Assembly (NCBI GenBank): GCA_963699525.1
Contig: CAVOUI010000006.1
Span: forward strand, 1-64,000
DNA length: 64,000 nucleotides
Direction: 5' to 3'
From: SG8-41 sp963699525
GTDB lineage: Bacteria; Pseudomonadota; Gammaproteobacteria; Burkholderiales; SG8-41
Position 1 is the stretch's first letter, and every line of letters begins with the position of its first letter. The notes beneath the pieces are model-generated. The model made no database searches. It saw only the letters and a program-made list of their open reading frames with translations, and was not told where the DNA came from. A program made the translations under genes and the position numbers. Of this stretch, positions 55,615-64,000 are shown piece after piece.

Positions 55615-57111
55615 ATGGATGCAACCGTGGCGTCGAACGGAACAGCGAAAGCATGGGTGCGTGCGCTCGTCGTTGCGGGCGCGGTGTTCGTGTCCGGAGT
55701 TGCGCCGGGCACGGCCCTCGCGCAGAGCCCCGGCTCGTTCGATCATCTGCGCACGGGGTTCCCGTTGACTGGAGCGCATCAGGCGACGCGTTGCGATTCC
55801 TGTCACCAGAGGGGTGTGTTCAAGGGCACGCCGACACAATGCGCGTCCTGCCACACGGCGGGAAGCCGGATTTCTTCCGTCGTGATGCCCAAGAACCACA
55901 TACCGGTAACCCAGCCATGCGGGACCTGCCACACCACGGCAACGTTTGCGGGCGCGCGCTTTAGCCACGTCGGCATCCAGCCCGGAACCTGCGCAACGTG
56001 CCACAACGGAAACCAGGCACCCGGCAAACCCGCGGGCCACGTCGTCACGACCGCGTCCTGCGACACTTGCCATCGCACTTCGTCGTACCGGCCGGCATTC
56101 TTCAACCACGCCAGCGTGGCACCCGGTTCTTGCGCCAGTTGTCACAACGGCAGCGGCGCCCGCGGCAAGTCCTCGAATCACGTCGTCACGACCGCTTCCT
56201 GCGACACCTGCCATCGCACGACCGCCTGGATTCCGGCGACCTTCAACCACACCAGCGTCGTGCCCGGAACCTGCGCCACCTGCCACAACGGCAGCAGTGC
56301 CAGGGGTAAGACCGCGAACCACGTCGTTACCACCGCGTCCTGCGACACCTGCCACCGCACGACCGCCTGGATTCCGGCGACCTTCAACCACACCAGCGTC
56401 GCGCCCGGAACCTGCGCCACCTGCCACAACGGCACCAGTGCAAGGGGCAAGACCGCGAACCATATTGTCACCACCGCGTCCTGCGATACTTGCCACCGCA
56501 CCACCGCTTGGCTTCCCGCGACCTTCAGCCATACCGGCGTCGTCGCCGGCACCTGTGCCACCTGCCACAACGGAACCAGCGCAAGGGGCAAGACCGCGAA
56601 CCATATTGTCACCACCGCGTCCTGCGACACTTGCCACCGCACCACCGCTTGGCTCCCCGCGACCTTCAGCCACACCGGCGTCGTCGCCGGCACCTGCGCC
56701 ACCTGCCACAACGGCACCAGTGCAATAGGCAAGCCGACCAGCCACTTCGTCACCACCCGCTCGTGCGATGCATGCCATGCGAGCACGGCCTGGCTGCCGG
56801 TCAGGCCGTACACGCATGCCTCTCCGTTCTACAAGCCGCACAATTCGGGCGTCACCTGCCTGAGCTGCCACAAGTCGAACAGCGAAACAGCGACCTGGAA
56901 TTTCGCCGCTTACAAGCCGGACTGCGCCGGCTGCCACGCCGCGAACTTCAAGCCCAGCGCGCACAAGAAGGTCGACTCGCCGCAAATTCTGTACACCGTG
57001 GCCGAACTGAAGGATTGTTCGGGCAGTTGCCACACTTACACCAATAGCTCCTTCACCACGATATCGCGATCCAGATCCGGCCAGCACCGGTCCACCAGCG
57101 GCGGCTTCTGA
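55615..57111 (+). CDS. Repetitive 17/18-haem c-type cytochrome
   Basis: A 498-residue exported protein: signal ALVVAGAVFVSGVAPGTALAQ, then 17 CxxCH motifs and a last CSGSCH (CxxxCH). Residues about 142-376 are five near-identical 47-residue repeats, each with SCDTCHRTT and TCATCHNG or variants and a distal-ligand-like FNH/FSH between. The Ser/Thr/Asn-rich composition differs from the Lys-rich 24-haem protein and would suit an extracellular or surface-exposed position. ATG 55615 overlaps nothing but starts two bases after the upstream stop. The tail after the last haem is Ser/Arg-rich. Confidence 0.85.
   Translation: MDATVASNGTAKAWVRALVVAGAVFVSGVAPGTALAQSPGSFDHLRTGFPLTGAHQATRCDSCHQRGVFKGTPTQCASCHTAGSRISSVVMPKNHIPVTQPCGTCHTTATFAGARFSHVGIQPGTCATCHNGNQAPGKPAGHVVTTASCDTCHRTSSYRPAFFNHASVAPGSCASCHNGSGARGKSSNHVVTTASCDTCHRTTAWIPATFNHTSVVPGTCATCHNGSSARGKTANHVVTTASCDTCHRTTAWIPATFNHTSVAPGTCATCHNGTSARGKTANHIVTTASCDTCHRTTAWLPATFSHTGVVAGTCATCHNGTSARGKTANHIVTTASCDTCHRTTAWLPATFSHTGVVAGTCATCHNGTSAIGKPTSHFVTTRSCDACHASTAWLPVRPYTHASPFYKPHNSGVTCLSCHKSNSETATWNFAAYKPDCAGCHAANFKPSAHKKVDSPQILYTVAELKDCSGSCHTYTNSSFTTISRSRSGQHRSTSGGF
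56038..56742 (+). repeat. Five tandem 141-bp repeats within the repetitive cytochrome gene
   Basis: Units begin at 56038, 56179, 56320, 56461 and 56602, with a degenerate sixth from 56743. Each encodes 47 residues and two haem sites. The units at 56461 and 56602 are almost the same base for base, which points to recent unequal exchange. Confidence 0.9.
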
Positions 57112-57144
57112 TCCCGTACCTCTGAAGAAGGGCGGGCCGACCCG

Positions 57145-59689
57145 ATGTCCTGGCGCGCACTGATCGCGAAGATCGGCATCACCGTCCTGTCCCTGGCCGC
57201 GGCGCTGATCCCCGTCGCGGCCGGCGCGGAGGTGCTCGACGAGCTCAGGATCTTTCCGGAGCACGCCGACGCGGTCGTGCGCATCGCCTTCACCACGCGC
57301 GTCCAGTACCTGCGCCACGTCATCATCGGCGACCGCCGCGTCGACATCTTCTTTCAGATCCTCAGCGCGGAGAGCTCGGCCGTATCGGAAACCCGCCGCG
57401 TCGCTCCCACCCCGTCGTTTCCCGGGGTGGAGGTGAGCTATCCGCTTCAGCCGCGCATGCAGCCTCAACGGCTGTCCGTGGTATTCAGCGCGCGCGTCCC
57501 GATGCGGGTGCGTCCGGCGGGAAACAATGCCATCGACGTCATCGTTCCGGACGCCGCCCGGCTCGTCGCGCGCGCCCCTGTGGCTGCGGCCGAGGCCGGA
57601 CCGGAGTCGCGAACCCGATTCGTGATCCGGCTCGGCTCGTTCCCCACGCTCGCGGACATGACGCGAGCCGCGCCGGTCCCCGCGGAGTTTTCGCACTACG
57701 AGGTAATGACCTCCGAAGCGAGGCGCGAGGGCCGGGTCGAATACGACATCCTGCTCGGCTACTTCGCCACTGCGGAGGCGGCAGAGCAGGCACGTACGCG
57801 GCTTCGCGAGAGGTTCCCGCGCGCCGAGATCATCGACCTCGGCGAGGTTGCCCCAGTCGCGGCGCCCGCCGCGGTGAGTCCGGCCGCGGTTCCCGAACCC
57901 CGGCCGGTTGCGCCGCCCGTGGCGCTCGCGCCGCCTGCCCCGCCCGCGGTGACTGCCCCGCCCGCGAAGCCTGCCCCTCCCAAGGCGGCAGCGCCGGCCC
58001 CCCCGCCGGCGGTCTTGACGTTGCCGCCGTTAACACCCGCCCCGGCCGCGCCCACCGAAATCGACAAGCGGGCCGCCGAGCTGCTCGCGTCCGCGCGCGC
58101 GGCGCTCATCGCCGGCAACAGCGAGGCCGCCGTCGAGCCGCTGAACCAGGCCCTGATGCTTCCGCCCAATCGCTACTCGCAGGAAGCGCAGGAGCTGGCA
58201 GGCATCGCGCGCGAGCGCGGCGGCGAGATCGCGAAAGCGCGCGCCGAATACGAGCTCTATCTCAAGCTCTTCCCGGACGGTGAAGGTGCCGCGCGGGTGC
58301 GCGCACGCCTTGCAGCGCTCGCCGCGCCCGAAGCGCTTCCCGCGCCGCGAGCGGAACGGGCACCGGTGCGCGCGGTCAGCGGCATCCTCTCGCAGTATTA
58401 CTACGGCGGGAGATCAAAGGTCGATACGGCATTCAATACGCCGACCACCCCGGATCGCGCATCGTTTTCGGCAACGGACCTGTCCGCCATCGTCACCAAC
58501 GTGGACCTCACCTTGCGCAACCGCACGGAGAGCTCGGATCAAAGATTCGTCGTCCGCGACACCAACAGCTACAGCTTCCTCGAAACCCAGGACAGCTATA
58601 ACCGGTTGAACGCCGCCTACTACGATTACCGCGGCCTGCAGAACCCCTTCACCCTCCGCCTCGGTCGCCAGATCGGGTTGACGGGCGGATTGCCGAACCG
58701 GTTCGATGGCGGCGTCGCCGGCGTTCGCGTCGCGGACAAGTGGCGCCTGAACGCCGCGGCCGGGGCCCCGGTCGAGTATCCGTCGATCGATTCGCAGCGC
58801 AGCTTCTGGGCCACGAATCTCGAGTACGAAAACCTGGCCGACGCCTGGAGCGGAAATTTCTTCTACATCGACCAGCGCACGGACGGACTGCTCGACCGCC
58901 GCGCGGTCGGCACCGAGGTGCGCTACTTCAACGCCGGGACGTCGGTATTCTCACTCCTCGACTACGACACGAGCTACAAGGAGTGGAATATCACGATGCT
59001 GCAGGCGACGCTGCAGTCGGAAGGGCACACCACCTTGAACCTGCTCTACGACCGCCGCAAGGCGCCCACGCTCACGACCACCAACGCGATACTCGGGCAG
59101 CCAACGACATCGATCAAGACGCTGCTCCAGACTCTCACGGAAGATCAGATCCGCCAGCAGGCACAAGACGTGACCGCAACCGTGACGCAGGCCCTGGTCG
59201 GCATCACGACGCCGGTCGGCTCACTCTGGCAGATCGGCGCCGATGCGCGACTGACGAACGTCGGCGCGCTGCCCTCGGTCACGATAAACGGCGTCACGAT
59301 ACCCGCGCAGCCCGCGACGGGGAACATCTACAGCTACGACCTCCAGGCGATCGGCACGAACCTCTACTCGAGCCGCGATACGAACGTGTTTGGCGCCACC
59401 TATGTCACCGGGCCGACCTTCGACGGCTACCTGGTTTCGTACAACAACCTTTCCCTCATCCAGGGCCGGTGGACGGTCGAGCCGTGGCTCCGGTACTACA
59501 CGCAGAAGGACACGCAGGACGTGAAGACTCGACCGCTGGATGCCGGGGCTGCGTCTCTCCTACCGCGTGCGGGAGCGCTTCGCCCTGGAAACGGAGTTCA
59601 GCTGGGAGAGGAGCCGGACGGTGGGACCGACCTCCGAGGACAATTCCACACGGGGCTTTTTCTACATCGGTTATCGCTGGGAGATCTGA
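57145..59689 (+). CDS. Outer-membrane beta-barrel with SPOR and TPR-like periplasmic parts (one frameshift)
   Basis: Corrected length about 847 residues. Signal peptide IAKIGITVLSLAAALIPVAAGA; an AMIN-like beta domain (about 30-145); a SPOR-like domain (RFVIRLGSFPTLADM to FPRAEIIDLGE, about 152-232); a Pro/Ala linker; a helical TPR-like part (about 308-395, EAAVEPLNQALMLPPNRYSQEA); then a barrel of about 440 residues with alternating strands such as FTLRLGRQIGLTGGLPNRFDGGVAGV. An extra base near 59530 breaks the frame; corrected, it ends FFYIGYRWEI with TGA at 59687, a typical barrel C-terminus. It should be the porin that lets the cytochromes meet across the outer membrane. Confidence 0.78.
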
Positions 59690-59744
59690 CCCGTGCCCGC
59701 CGAGCGCCGCGCCACGAGGTCATCTCGTCACTGCGTGACTGGGG

Positions 59745-60041
59745 TCAGGAGACCCCCTCGACGATCCGCAGCTCCCGCTCCACCGCGTCCTTGCCCAGCG
59801 CCTTCAGCGCCGCCTGGTAGCCGGGGCTGTCATGCGCGGCAATGGCTTTTTCCACGCTGTCGAACTCGACCATCACCGTGCGCTGGTTCAAGCCGGCCTC
59901 GTAGACCTTTGCGGGCATCCCGCGCACGAGAAAGCGCCCGCCGGCCGCCTGGATCGCAGGACCGGCAAGCTTGGCGTACGCGGCGAGCGCGTCGGGGTTC
60001 TTGATCGAGCGGTAAAACGCAATCCAGTAGGCTTTGGCCAC
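59745..60041 (-). CDS. DUF1330 family protein
   Basis: A 98-residue ferredoxin-like alpha/beta-barrel protein. AKAYWIAFYRSIKNPDALAAYAKLAGPAIQA and GGRFLVRGMPAKVYEAG then RTVMVEFDSVEKAIAAHDSPGYQAA are the standard DUF1330 pattern. GTG 60041 follows AAGGAG. Function unknown. It converges with the porin gene, and a Bug receptor starts divergently 147 bases away. Confidence 0.85.
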   Translation of the reverse strand: MAKAYWIAFYRSIKNPDALAAYAKLAGPAIQAAGGRFLVRGMPAKVYEAGLNQRTVMVEFDSVEKAIAAHDSPGYQAALKALGKDAVERELRIVEGVS

Positions 60042-60188
60042 GGAATTCTCCTTGAGGTGACGGGACGGCGGTGCGGGAAGCGAGCGAATTCTACCCGCTC
60101 CTCTTTGACTCCGCCGGGTCGCGGGATACACTGATCCCGCAGTCCGGTCTTCTCCGTGCCGGCTCCGGCACGGTGCGAGGAGGAGAAC

Positions 60189-61149
60189 ATGAAAGCCTCA
60201 ACGGTTTTTCTCGCCGCTGCGCTCGTCTTCACGGCGGCTCCCGCCACGGCCGCCGAACAGCGACTATCCGACGCGGCCGATACGACTGATCGCACCGTTT
60301 CCGCCGGGCGGCGGGACGGATATCCTGTCGCGGGTCATTGCCGTGCCGGCGACGAGACGCTCGGCCAGACGGTCGTGGTCGACAACCGGCCGGGCGCGGG
60401 CGGCGCAATCGGCGCCGAGCTCACGGCGCTGGCCGAGCCCAACGGCTACACGCTGATATGGTCTCCAGCAGCTACGCCGCCACCGCCGCCTACCGCAAGA
60501 CCGCCCTACGACCCGATCGACGGCATCGCAGCCGATCATCCTCATCGGCACGACCGGGCTCCTCATGATCGCTGCACCCGTCGGTGACGGCGAAGAGCAT
60601 CCGGAGCTCATCTCCTACGCCAAGGCCAACCCCGGCAAGCTCAACTACGCCTCGGTCGGGACCGGCAGCGTCAGCCATCTCGCGCACGAGGCGTTCCGGC
60701 TGGATGACCGGGGTCGACATCGTCCACGTCCCTTCAAGGGGGGCGGCCCGGCATTGCAGGGCGTGATCGGGAACGAGGTGCAGATCGGCGCCGTCAGCAT
60801 CGTGCCGACGATTCCGCACGTCGCGGGCGGGACGGCTGCGCGCCATCGGCGTCACGACTCCAAAGCGCTCGCCGCTGCTTCCCGATGTGCGGCAGCATCG
60901 GCGAGGCCGTGCCGGGATTCGAGGTGATCCACTGGTATGGCATCTGGGCGCCCAAGGGAACGCCGAAGCCCATCGTCAACCGGTGGAACCAGATCGTCGC
61001 GAAGGCTGCTTGCCACCGAGACCATGAAGAAGAGCACGCAGGCCGAGGGGCTCGACGCCGCCGGCGGCCCGCCCTCGGAATTTCACCAGCGCTCACGCAC
61101 CGATATCGAGAAATGGCGCAAGGTCGTCGCGCAGGCAAACATCAAGTAA
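60189..61149 (+). pseudogene. Bug/TctC family receptor, heavily frameshifted
   Basis: Full-length span (961 bases) but with many indels. Readable parts in different frames: signal KASTVFLAAALVFTAAPATAA, VVVDNRPGAGGAIGAEL, ELISYAKANPGKLNYASVG, then GFEVIHWYGIWAPKGTPKPIV and the C-terminal DIEKWRKVVAQANIK. GGAGGAG precedes the ATG. All expected segments remain, so this may again reflect sequence error rather than decay; as given it cannot encode a whole protein. Confidence 0.65.
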
Positions 61150-61196
61150 CGCGCGATCCACGAGGACCGATTGAGGACAAGCGTGAGCGCGCGCGA

Positions 61197-62178
61197 ATGC
61201 CGGGGGCCGGGGCTTCCAGGAATAATGGAATCGTCGTCGCGGGTGCTGCCTTGCTCCTTGCGGCACCCGCCACGGCCCAGTCCTGGCCCGCGCGGCCGGT
61301 GCGCATGATCGTCCCCTACACGCCCGGGCGGCGGCATCGACACCGTGGCGCGCGTGCTGGCGCAGAAGCTTACCGAGCAGCTCGGCGGCCCGTTCGTGGT
61401 CGAAAACCGCCCCGGGGGCGCGGGCGTCCTCGGCGCGGAACTCGTGGCGCGCGCGGCGCCGGACGGCCACGTGCTGCTCGCGTCATCGACCGAGTTCGCC
61501 ATCAATCCGGCCGTCCGCGCGAAGCTGCCGTATGACCCCTTCAGGGATTTCTCGCACATCTCGCAGCTCGCCTCGGTGCAGTTCATCCTGGCGAGCCATC
61601 CCTCGGTGCCGGCGAAAAACGTGCGGGAACTCGTCGCGCTGGCGAAGGCGCGCCCCGGGCAGCTGACCTACGGATCCTCGGGAACGGGCGGCGGGCCGCA
61701 TCTCGCGGGCGAGCTGTTCCAGTCGATGGCGGGCATCCGCTGGACGCACGTGCCGTTCAAGGGCGCGGCTCCGGCCTCCGTCGCGGTCATGAGCGGCGAG
61801 ATCGACTTCGCGTTCGGCGCCACCATCGGGCTGCTCGGCAACGTGCGCGCCGGAAAGCTGCGCGCGGTCGCGGTCACCGGACCGCAGCGCTTCATGGAGC
61901 TGCCGGAGGTGCCGACGGTGGCCGAGTCCGGGGTTGCGGGCTACAGCGCGACCGGGTGGTACGGCTTCTACGGGCCCGGCGGCCTGGCACCGGAAATCGT
62001 GCGACGGCTCTACAACGAGTCGGTGCGCGCGCTCGGCGCGGCGGACGTCAAGGAACGGCTCGCGAAGAGCGGCAACGACTACGTAATGAGCCCGCCCGAG
62101 GAATTCACGAGATTCATCCGCGCCGAGATCGCCAAGTGGACGAAGGTCGTCCGGGACGCGAATATCCGCATCGAATAG
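61197..62178 (+). CDS. Bug/TctC family periplasmic receptor (one frameshift)
   Basis: Corrected length about 326 residues. Signal GIVVAGAALLLAAPATA and SWPARPVRMIVPYTPG lie in the first frame; an extra base near 61328 shifts it, then GGIDTVARVLAQKL, ENRPGGAGVLGAELVARA and VPFKGAAPASVAVMSGEIDFA follow to the end KVVRDANIRIE. The PGGGID loop keeps the Asp. ATG 61197 is used; it lacks a clear ribosome-binding site. Confidence 0.85.
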
Positions 62179-62185
62179 ATAAATG

Positions 62186-62211
62186 CAAAACCCCGCCGGG
62201 GCGGGGTTTTG
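62186..62211. terminator. Bidirectional rho-independent terminator
   Basis: AAAACCCCGCC / GGCGGGGTTTT, a stem with A run on one side and T run on the other, between the plus-strand Bug gene and the convergent small gene. It can end transcripts from both sides. Confidence 0.88.
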
Positions 62212-62226
62212 CCGGTGCCAAGGAGT

Positions 62227-62466
62227 CTATCTCGTGCTGCCCTTGGCCGCCGCCGCCGGTGTCCTGGCGGGCCCGCACTGTGGGTGCGAGGCCGCGGGGG
62301 TCCAGAACCGCGTGCGGACGCATTCTCCGGTGCGAGCTTGCTTGATGGGATTGCCGTCGCGACCCATGACGTATGCCGTGTTGACGCTCTGCTGCCCGAA
62401 CGACACGGACGGCGCAAGCATCAAGGCGGTGGTCGCAAGCAGGACTGCGCTGCTGATGGTCTTCAT
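62227..62466 (-). CDS. Small secreted protein resembling the N-terminal segment of betaproteobacterial OmpA
   Basis: A 79-residue protein. Signal peptide KTISSAVLLATTALMLAPSVSFG, then TAYVMGRDGNPIKQARTGECVRTRFWTPAASHPQC. OmpA-family proteins of betaproteobacteria carry a similar stretch (a TGxCWRTGxWTPA-type motif with a later Cys) between barrel-side signal and the OmpA domain. Here it stands alone, with two Cys and no OmpA domain. AGGAGA precedes the ATG. Function unknown. Confidence 0.65.
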   Translation of the reverse strand: MKTISSAVLLATTALMLAPSVSFGQQSVNTAYVMGRDGNPIKQARTGECVRTRFWTPAASHPQCGPARTPAAAAKGSTR

Positions 62467-62632
62467 CTGAGGTCTCCTCGATTTATAGTTGGATTGACTT
62501 CGTCTCGCCGGCCCACTGCTGCTCGCTGCGATGCACCAGGCCGGAACTACCCCGCAGCGAGCTTATGTTGCTACGAGCGGCACGCAGCTGACAATCCTGC
62601 AGCGCAGCAGAGCCTGGCGAGCCGGCGCGGCG

Positions 62633-63844
62633 TCACAGCGTCGGGCTGTGGAATTCCCCGCCCAAGGCGACCAGCCCCCACGGCGGGAGCTGCGCGTCGG
62701 TGCTGAAGCTGAAGTGGCCGGCCGCGGCGCGCTGGTCGCGGAAGACGCGCTGCAGCGGATAGTGGTCGTAGATGCCGTTGGCGCCGGCCATCTCGTGCAG
62801 CGAGTCCACCGCCTCCACGGTGAGCTTCGCCGCGTGCGCCGCGTTGCGCTTGTAGCGCAGCCGCGTCTCGACGTCGAGCGTGCCGCCCGCCTCGTAGAGG
62901 CTCATCGCCTCCAGCACGTCGTTGCGCAGCAGGAGCCCGGCAGCGTCGATCTTCGCCCCCGCCGCGCCGATGCGCAGTTGCACCGTCTGGAAATCGCGCA
63001 TTCTCGCCCCCTGGTAGCTGGTGCTGCGCGATTTCACCAGCTCGATCGCGATCTCCAGCGCCGCGCGCGCGTTGCCCACCAGGCAGCCGCCGATGCCGTG
63101 GCCGCCCAGCGCGGAGATCGGGATGCGGCAGTGGGGGTTGGAGTTGTACTTCAGTCCCGGCCACGTATGCCCGGGCTTGCCAACCTGCATGGAAATCGTC
63201 CGGTAGGCGGGAACGAACACATCCTTGCAGCGCACCGTCTTGCTGCTGGTCGCGCGCATGCCGAGCACGTGCCAGTCGTCCACCACCTCGTAGTCCGCGA
63301 GCGGAACCAGGCAGAACAGGTAGTCGACGGGCTCGCCGCCCTGGCGCAGCACGCAGGCAAGGAGGTTCCAGTCGGAGTGGTCGGTCCCCGAGGAGAAATT
63401 CCATTCGCCCGAGAGCATCACGCCCCCGTCCACCGGCACGCCGCGGCCCTGCTGGAAGGCGATGCCGGAGGCAACGCACACGTCCGGGCTCGGCCCCCAC
63501 ACTTCTTCTTGAGCCTTCCTCTCGTACCAGCCGACGGTGCGGTGGTGGGAGGCGAGGTTGTGCACGGTCCAGCCCACCGAGATGTCGCCGCGCGAGAGCA
63601 TTTCCGGCATGTCGTAGTAGGCGACGAATGGCAGCTCCATGCCGCCCCAGGCCTTGGGCTGGAGATAGCGGATGAGCCCGCTGCGGTTGAGCGCCTCCAT
63701 CACCGCCGGCGTGAGCCTGCGCGCCTTTTCGCATTCCGCGGCGTGGCTGCGAAAAAAGGGAATCAGCTCGCGCGCGCGGCGCATTGCCTCCTCGTAGCTC
63801 ACGCCGGAAAAATCCGCGGCCGCCTTCGTCATCTCGCGCTTCAT
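62633..63844 (-). CDS. Acyl-CoA-dehydrogenase-fold flavin monooxygenase (HsaA-like)
   Basis: A 403-residue protein. N-terminal helical part (ARELIPFFRSHAAECEKARRL, LQPKAWGGMELPF), a beta domain with SGEWNFSSGTDHSDW, and a C-terminal helical bundle with GANGIYDHYPLQRVFRDQRAAAGH. The WNFxSG pattern and FRDxRAAxxH are typical of two-component reduced-flavin hydroxylases (HsaA, HpaB-related group D) rather than true acyl-CoA dehydrogenases, whose catalytic Glu is not seen. A flavin reductase partner is expected but is not in the window. ATG 63844 is used; ATG 63832 is possible. Confidence 0.78.
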   Translation of the reverse strand: MKREMTKAAADFSGVSYEEAMRRARELIPFFRSHAAECEKARRLTPAVMEALNRSGLIRYLQPKAWGGMELPFVAYYDMPEMLSRGDISVGWTVHNLASHHRTVGWYERKAQEEVWGPSPDVCVASGIAFQQGRGVPVDGGVMLSGEWNFSSGTDHSDWNLLACVLRQGGEPVDYLFCLVPLADYEVVDDWHVLGMRATSSKTVRCKDVFVPAYRTISMQVGKPGHTWPGLKYNSNPHCRIPISALGGHGIGGCLVGNARAALEIAIELVKSRSTSYQGARMRDFQTVQLRIGAAGAKIDAAGLLLRNDVLEAMSLYEAGGTLDVETRLRYKRNAAHAAKLTVEAVDSLHEMAGANGIYDHYPLQRVFRDQRAAAGHFSFSTDAQLPPWGLVALGGEFHSPTL

Positions 63845-63888
63845 GCCGCCTTCCGCCACCCGCCTGTCGTCACGCGCCCCACGCAAAT

Positions 63889-63921
63889 GAAAACGCCCCG
63901 CGGACCGAGATCCCCGGGGCG
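63889..63921 (-). terminator. Rho-independent terminator on the minus strand
   Basis: Minus strand: CGCCCCG, 14-base loop, CGGGGCG, then TTTT. It lies between the partial gene at the window edge and the monooxygenase start. Confidence 0.6.
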
Positions 63922-63942
63922 CTTCCGTCAAGGCACGCCGGC

Positions 63943-64000
63943 TCAGCGCCGGTCGAACGTCCTTCCGTTGCGGATTGATCCACTGTTCGAGCCGTGCTCT
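63943..64000 (-). CDS. Possible 3' end of a gene running out of the window
   Basis: Minus-strand frame open to the window edge, reading SNSGSIRNGRTFDRR and TGA at 63945-63943, then a terminator 22 bases on. Placement before a terminator suggests a real gene end, but only 18 codons are seen and no family can be named. Confidence 0.25.
   Translation of the reverse strand, partial: EHGSNSGSIRNGRTFDRR

Noticed and set aside
56038..56742. Regular 141-bp direct repeats considered as a CRISPR-like array.
   Set aside because: Units are contiguous with no unique spacers and encode haem-binding repeats in frame.
55594..57696. Open frame of about 700 codons opposite the repetitive cytochrome, with its own Gly/Ala/Val repeats.
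   Set aside because: The repeats are the antisense reading of the 141-bp cytochrome units; 17 CxxCH motifs prove the plus strand.

Overview
The window comes from a high-GC Gram-negative bacterium, most likely a betaproteobacterium of Burkholderiales or a related order. The evidence is the large set of Bug/TctC-type tripartite-transporter receptors, a zapA–6S RNA arrangement, a cobalamin riboswitch in front of a BtuB-like receptor, BON lipoproteins, and LPS genes resembling wzm/wzt, wbpV/L/M and wecD/E. I see no tRNA, rRNA, CRISPR array, insertion sequence or prophage. Many genes are split by single-base indels, nearly all of them insertions. This looks more like assembly or read error than true gene decay, so these genes are given as full-length spans with the shifts noted.

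Layout. About 0-21.2 kb (+ strand): a surface-polysaccharide locus. It holds a thiamine-diphosphate E1-beta subunit, a ColD-like sugar 3-dehydratase, an HddC-like guanylyltransferase, an SDR, glycosyltransferases, two tandem Wzm/Wzt ABC exporters (the second ATPase fused in frame to a glycosyltransferase), methyltransferases, two sulfotransferase-like proteins, an aldolase–dehydrogenase fusion with an MtnA homologue, and a WbpV–WbpL–WbpM-like trio. About 21.2-29.5 kb (- strand): a second envelope operon reading riboswitch–btuB–msbA–GT2–wecD-like–small flippase–methyltransferase–wecE, which suggests polyprenyl-linked Fuc4NAc synthesis. About 29.7-31 kb: a ZapB-like coiled-coil gene, zapA, 6S RNA, a terminator and an EVE-domain gene.

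About 31-51 kb: catabolic genes (amidohydrolase, dienelactone hydrolase, class III CoA-transferase, enoyl-CoA hydratase, HAD dehalogenase, enolase-superfamily enzyme), a peptide-type ABC transporter operon, a small secreted protein with two BON lipoproteins, and six Bug receptors. About 51-59.7 kb: the most striking region. A [Fe-S]/FAD oxidoreductase is divergent from a histidine-rich membrane protein, a 24-haem cytochrome c, a 17- or 18-haem repetitive cytochrome c, and an outer-membrane beta-barrel with SPOR and TPR-like periplasmic parts. Together they look like a porin–cytochrome conduit for electron transfer across the outer membrane. About 59.7-64 kb: a DUF1330 protein, two more Bug receptors, a small OmpA-N-terminus-like secreted protein and an acyl-CoA-dehydrogenase-fold monooxygenase.

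How the parts work together: the first 29 kb build, export and decorate LPS O-antigen. The middle imports and breaks down organic acids and aromatics. The cytochrome cluster would move electrons between the inner membrane and the cell surface.
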